From an uncultured Collinsella sp. (GTDB lineage Bacteria > Actinomycetota > Coriobacteriia > Coriobacteriales > Coriobacteriaceae): a stretch of DNA of 9,917 nt. Position numbers and translations under genes: made by a program. Shown here one piece after another: positions 7,226 to 9,917 of this stretch. Under the pieces are notes generated by a model that saw only the letters and a list, made by a program, of their open reading frames with translations, was not told the DNA's origin and searched no databases. Location of the stretch: assembly GCA_900555225.1 (NCBI GenBank), contig USKL01000037.1, positions 1 through 9,917 of the forward strand, in the 5' to 3' direction. The number at the start of each line of letters is the position of its first letter. The stretch's first letter is position 1.

Positions 7226-7249
7226 GAGTCCTCCTAGAAGAGTTGGTTG

Positions 7250-7813
7250 CTAGACGCGGGAGACGAACTTGCCGTCGCGGGTGTCAACCTTGATGACCTC
7301 GCCCTCGTTGAGGTACATGGGGACCTGGATGACAGCGCCGGTGTCGATCGTGGCCGGCTTGGTGGAACCCTGGACGGTGTCGCCCTTAAAGCCCGGGTCG
7401 GTCTGGACGATGGTGGTCTCGATGAACATCGGCGGGGTCACGCCCATGAGCTCATCGTCGGCGAAGAGCAGCTGGCAAATGTCGTTCTCGCGCAGCCACT
7501 TGGAGTTCTCGCCCACCATGTCCTCGGGAACGGGAACCTGCTCATAGGTCTCGTTGTCCATGAAGATGTAGTCGGCGCCATCGTTGTAGAGGTACTGGAA
7601 CTCACGGGTGGTGAGCATGACGCTCTCGAACTTGGTGCCGGCGTTGCAGGTGTTCTCGACGACGCGGCCGCTCTTGATGTCGCGGGTCTTGTAGCGCACA
7701 AACGCGCCACCCTTGCCCGGCTTGACATGCTGGAACTCGACGATGGTGTAGACCTTGTCCTTAATGCGGAGACCGAGGCCGTTCTTGAAGTCGGCGGTAG
7801 AAATGGTAGGCAT
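7250..7813 (-). CDS. efp: Translation elongation factor P
   Basis: Binds between the P and E sites of the ribosome and relieves stalling at polyproline stretches. The 187 residues match the family length and show three beta-barrel domains: KOW-like 1-65, OB about 66-128, C-terminal about 129-187. The tip residue is lysine 34 in KPGKGGAF, the position modified in many bacteria; no modification enzyme gene (epmA, epmB, ymfI-like) is in the window. The C-terminus PATIDTGAVIQVPMYLNEGEVIKVDTRDGKF is diagnostic. I chose the ATG at 7813, which gives the standard start MPTISTADFKNG; an in-frame ATG 33 bases upstream adds a non-family tail. An AAGG sequence just upstream is a moderate ribosome binding site. 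It is the first gene of the run ending in recN. Confidence 0.96.
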   Translation of the reverse strand: MPTISTADFKNGLGLRIKDKVYTIVEFQHVKPGKGGAFVRYKTRDIKSGRVVENTCNAGTKFESVMLTTREFQYLYNDGADYIFMDNETYEQVPVPEDMVGENSKWLRENDICQLLFADDELMGVTPPMFIETTIVQTDPGFKGDTVQGSTKPATIDTGAVIQVPMYLNEGEVIKVDTRDGKFVSRV

Positions 7814-7870
7814 AGCGACCTTTCTTGTTATGGGCAGAACGCACAAGCGTCCAAATTACATACGACCGAA

Positions 7871-7897
7871 ATTATACACTTGCAGACGGCGCCTGCA
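7871..7897 (-). promoter_or_regulatory. Promoter of the efp-to-recN run
   Basis: On the minus strand a perfect TATAAT (ATTATA at 7871-7876) lies about 58 bases before the efp start, with transcription probably beginning near 7864. No good -35 box is seen. That position is occupied by an imperfect inverted repeat, TGCAG...CTGCA (7881-7897), which may bind a regulator. It is the only clear promoter between the terminator at 7950 and efp. Confidence 0.6.
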
Positions 7898-7907
7898 GCG
7901 AGCGCAT

Positions 7908-7950
7908 AAAAAGAGAACGCGGGGCGCCCGAATTGATCCGGACGCCCCGC
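7908..7950 (-). terminator. Intrinsic terminator after the M24 peptidase-containing gene
   Basis: On the minus strand a 12-bp stem (7919-7930 with 7939-7950, one G-U wobble, GCGGGGCG at its base) closes a short loop. It is followed by GTTCTC and a five-T run (7908-7912 on the complement). It ends 22 bases after the stop codon at 7973 and separates the peptidase gene from the efp transcript. Confidence 0.85.
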
Positions 7951-7972
7951 CCCAAAAATCTATCGAAATGGG

Positions 7973-9397
7973 CTAGCAATCGATGACGTGCAGGTCGTGC
8001 GGGGTCTTGGTGAAGGGCTCGTAGCCGTTCTCGGTGACCACGCCGTAGTCCTCCAGACGCACGCCGCCCACACCGGGCAGATACACGCCGGGCTCCATGG
8101 TGATAACCGAGCCGATCTCGATGGTGTTCTTGCTGCGGTTAAAGTTGGGCAGCTCGTGGATGTCGATGCCCACGCCGTGGCCCAGACCATGGTTATAGTA
8201 ATCGCCATACCCGGCATCGCCGATAATCTTCTTGGAAAGCTTGAAAATGTCGTTGCCCTCGACGCCCGGATGGATGGCGGCGACGCACTCCTCGTGCGTA
8301 CGGCGCACGAGCGCGTACAGGTCGAGCTGCTCCTGCGTGGGCTCGCCCATCACGACGGTGCGCGTCATATCGGAACGATAATCGCAGTAGCCCGCACCGT
8401 AATCCATGAGGACAAAGTCGCCCTTCTCAATCACGCGGTCGCTCGGGACGGCATGCGGGTTGGCGGTGTTGGGGCCGCTCGCCACGATGGAGCCGAAGGC
8501 AAGGCTGTCAGCACCGTTGGCGAACATAAAGTTCTCGAGCTCGTTGCGTACCTGCTTCTCGGTCATACCGGGCTTAATAAAGCCGAGCATGTGCTGGAAG
8601 GCGGCATCGGTGATCGACTGCGCATGGCGCATGAGTTCAATCTCCTCGGCGTCCTTGATGGCGCGCATCTTGCGGATGTCGTCGTGCATCAGCGGCAGCA
8701 TACAGGCGACGGAGCGGTCCTCCAGGCCGCGCTGAATACCCTGGTAGAAATTAATCTGCATATCGTCCTCGACAGCGCAGACGCGGCATTTGTTGGCCGC
8801 GATCTTGCCGGCGACCCAACCGGGGATGGTGCCCTCATCCATGTCGTAGACCCAGGGGCTGCCGGCAGGCGTGTTCTCCTCAAAGCTGTTGAGGTAGCGC
8901 AGTCTCAGGGTCTCGGTCGCTTCTTCGTCTTCACCGTTAATAACGATACTCGTCAGCTCCGCGGTCGCGAGTCCCTCGATATACTCGATGGGAATAAGCT
9001 GACCGGTGTAGCTGTTCGGGTCCGCACCGGCGGTCTCACAAGTAAGGTAATACTTGAGAGACTCGATTTTCTCGGTCACGGCCCAGTTGTATTTATCGCA
9101 GGAGAAGCGCGTGCCGACAGGAATATCCATACTGAACTCGCCGATACCCACGGCGCAGGTCGCCGGCAGAGGCGTGATACCGCGCTCAGCGCAGCGCATG
9201 ATAAGGTAGTCTCTGCTTGCGGTGTCTGCGAAGGTCTCATTGAGTACAGTATCGAGAGCCACATAAATCATGGCGCTCTCAAGGGAGTTCGGCGCAAGCG
9301 CATCGAAAATAATCGAGCCCTCGCGCTTATCAAGGCTCGACGCTATGCGGGTGAGTTTCTCTTGAAGAATCGCCTCATAGGTTTTATCCTCATACAT
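7973..9397 (-). CDS. Chimeric ORF: phage baseplate J N-terminus fused to M24 Xaa-Pro-type peptidase
   Basis: A single open frame of 474 residues made of two unrelated parts. Residues 1 to about 172 match the N-terminal part of XkdT-like baseplate J proteins ([40 protein letters not shown], then LIPIEYIEG and [14 protein letters not shown]), which form the tail baseplate of contractile phages. Residues from about 182 are the end of a creatinase-type N-terminal domain ([29 protein letters not shown]) and a complete M24 metallopeptidase domain. The five metal ligands are present: D332, D343, H407, E435 and E449. Such peptidases cleave X-Pro bonds, and their gene commonly precedes efp, as here. 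Missing are the rest of baseplate J and most of the peptidase's N-terminal domain. The start ATG at 9397 overlaps the upstream phage gene and has GGAGGTG (9405-9411 on the complement). Prophage scar or mis-joined contig are more likely than a functional two-domain protein. Confidence 0.85.
   Translation of the reverse strand: MYEDKTYEAILQEKLTRIASSLDKREGSIIFDALAPNSLESAMIYVALDTVLNETFADTASRDYLIMRCAERGITPLPATCAVGIGEFSMDIPVGTRFSCDKYNWAVTEKIESLKYYLTCETAGADPNSYTGQLIPIEYIEGLATAELTSIVINGEDEEATETLRLRYLNSFEENTPAGSPWVYDMDEGTIPGWVAGKIAANKCRVCAVEDDMQINFYQGIQRGLEDRSVACMLPLMHDDIRKMRAIKDAEEIELMRHAQSITDAAFQHMLGFIKPGMTEKQVRNELENFMFANGADSLAFGSIVASGPNTANPHAVPSDRVIEKGDFVLMDYGAGYCDYRSDMTRTVVMGEPTQEQLDLYALVRRTHEECVAAIHPGVEGNDIFKLSKKIIGDAGYGDYYNHGLGHGVGIDIHELPNFNRSKNTIEIGSVITMEPGVYLPGVGGVRLEDYGVVTENGYEPFTKTPHDLHVIDC
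8852..8884. other. Junction between phage and host sequence
   Basis: Similarity switches here from baseplate J (ending around LRLRYLNSF) to peptidase (beginning around PWVYDMDEG). The stretch [11 protein letters not shown] between them cannot be assigned by eye. No insertion sequence, direct repeat or att-like core is visible at the switch. Hand counts of single 60-base rows give about 72% GC at 8041-8100 against 53% at 9241-9300 and 47% at 9361-9420, in line with two origins. Confidence 0.7.
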
Positions 9398-9782
9398 CGG
9401 TTTCCACCTCCAAATCGCCGAAAATGCTATGCACGGTAAAGGTGACGTGCACGGTCTTTTTTCCGGTCTCAAAATCGAAGCCGTCTACTGCGGTGATTCG
9501 GTCGTCCTGCAGTAGGGCCTCTGTAATGCAACGCTTAATCTCTGGAAGCGCATACTCTTTCGGCTGGCCGATAAGCTCGACGAGCTCAACGCCGTAGTTC
9601 CATGAGTAAATGAGATAGGCGTACCGCTCCGTGCTGAGAATCAGGTAAATAGCCTGCCTCAGCGACTCGAGCTCGTCTACCATGCCGCGAATGCGCCCAT
9701 GCTCAATATCCAGAGCGTAAGTAAGACTCGGCTGAGTCTCGACCTCAAGCGTCAAAAGGTCGTCTTCTACTTTAGGTATCAT
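9390..9782 (-). CDS. XkdS-like phage baseplate protein (DUF2634)
   Basis: Tail or baseplate component of a contractile-tailed phage, functionally comparable to the gp25-like wedge proteins. The 130 residues show family features: a start MIPKVEDDLL, the stretch GMVDELESLRQAIYLILSTERYAYLIYSWNYG in the middle, then LPEIKRCITEALLQDDRITAVDGFDFE and VHVTFTVHSIFGDLEVE at the end. Its ATG at 9782 overlaps the stop of the upstream DUF2577 gene in ATGA, with a GGAGG before it. Its stop at 9390 overlaps the start of the baseplate J frame by 8 bases. It appears intact. Confidence 0.88.
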   Translation of the reverse strand: MIPKVEDDLLTLEVETQPSLTYALDIEHGRIRGMVDELESLRQAIYLILSTERYAYLIYSWNYGVELVELIGQPKEYALPEIKRCITEALLQDDRITAVDGFDFETGKKTVHVTFTVHSIFGDLEVETDV

Positions 9783-9917
9783 TTTGGCGCCTCCACTCTG
9801 TCTAAGATAATAAACTTCTGGCCGCCGTCGGCCCGCAGGAGAAGCACTTGCTCACCGGTCTTTAGGGCAAGGTGTACCTTGTAGGCCTTTTTGCCCTTGT
9901 AGGCGTGCTTATGACTT
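9779..9917 (-). CDS. XkdR-like phage protein (DUF2577), C-terminal part only
   Basis: Reading in from the window edge, 46 residues are visible. They end in the family signature VLLLRADGGQKFIILDRVEAPK, preceded by a lysine-rich stretch (SHKHAYKGKKAYKVHL). XkdR/DUF2577 proteins are encoded between the XkdQ-like and XkdS-like genes in phage tail modules, as seen here. Its stop overlaps the XkdS-like start. The start lies outside the window. Confidence 0.75.
   Translation of the reverse strand, partial: SHKHAYKGKKAYKVHLALKTGEQVLLLRADGGQKFIILDRVEAPK

Larger units (their letters stand above)
8885..9917 (-). mobile_element. Fragment of a PBSX-like (contractile tail) prophage
   Basis: Three consecutive genes in the order XkdR-like, XkdS-like and XkdT-like, with stop-start overlaps, match the tail and baseplate module of PBSX-type Bacillus/Clostridium prophages and related contractile phages. 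The fragment continues beyond base 9917. It ends inside the XkdT-like gene, so the downstream module (XkdU-like, tail fibre, lysis genes) is absent here. Confidence 0.75.

Noticed and set aside
7814..7846. Upstream ATG start for efp
   Set aside because: It adds 11 residues before the normal EF-P start, whereas the ATG at 7813 gives the family length and places the tip lysine at position 34.
7988..9439. Plus-strand open frame of 483 codons spanning the whole fusion gene
   Set aside because: It mirrors the minus-strand coding frame on both sides of the junction and shows no recognisable domain. It has no promoter or good ribosome binding site of its own.
9398..9472. Upstream in-frame start for the baseplate-peptidase frame
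   Set aside because: The extra 25 residues lie in another frame of the XkdS-like gene and look unlike XkdT N-termini; ATG 9397 has GGAGGTG seven bases upstream and begins with the family sequence MYEDKTYE.
1..9917. CRISPR arrays, tRNA or rRNA genes, toxin-antitoxin or defence genes
   Set aside because: I looked for regularly spaced repeats, tRNA-like cloverleaf ends and defence-type domains and saw none. Repeats in the divergent region are too few and irregular for CRISPR.

Overview
The window looks like a chromosomal segment from a high-GC Gram-positive bacterium, most likely a gut Coriobacteriia member such as Collinsella. This rests on three things: GC-rich codon use, the actinobacterial order tlyA-nadK-recN, and a pepQ-efp-nusB neighbourhood. 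The genus is an inference from gene order and style, not from a database match.

Left part (1-2695): a fructose-family PTS transporter (EIIB-EIIC, 3' end outside the window) is divergent from a gene for an RpiR-family sugar-responsive regulator. The 272-base region between them is rich in signals: a 10-bp sequence repeated on each side, a 6-3-6 inverted repeat, a perfect 16-bp palindrome and a second hairpin in the PTS leader. This suggests that the regulator controls its divergent neighbour and itself.

Middle part (2704-7972): all genes are on the minus strand. Read in the direction of transcription they are efp, an Asp23/Gls24-family gene, nusB, xseB, tlyA, nadK and recN. They are tightly packed, with overlaps or gaps of 2 to 26 bases, so they probably form one operon for translation, transcription termination, rRNA modification, NADP supply and DNA repair. 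It starts at a promoter just before efp and ends at a hairpin shared with the convergent regulator gene.

Right part (7973-9917): the operon's upstream neighbour should be an Xaa-Pro-type M24 peptidase. Here its N-terminal portion is replaced, in frame, by the N-terminal part of a phage baseplate J (XkdT-like) protein. Two further PBSX/XkdR-XkdS-like tail genes follow upstream in exact phage order with overlapping stops and starts. Base composition falls across the junction near 8852-8884. This chimeric gene is the outstanding observation of the window. It may be a prophage deletion scar, a rearrangement or a mis-joined contig; the sequence alone cannot say which. Apart from this fusion I see no evidence for a new defence or other novel system.
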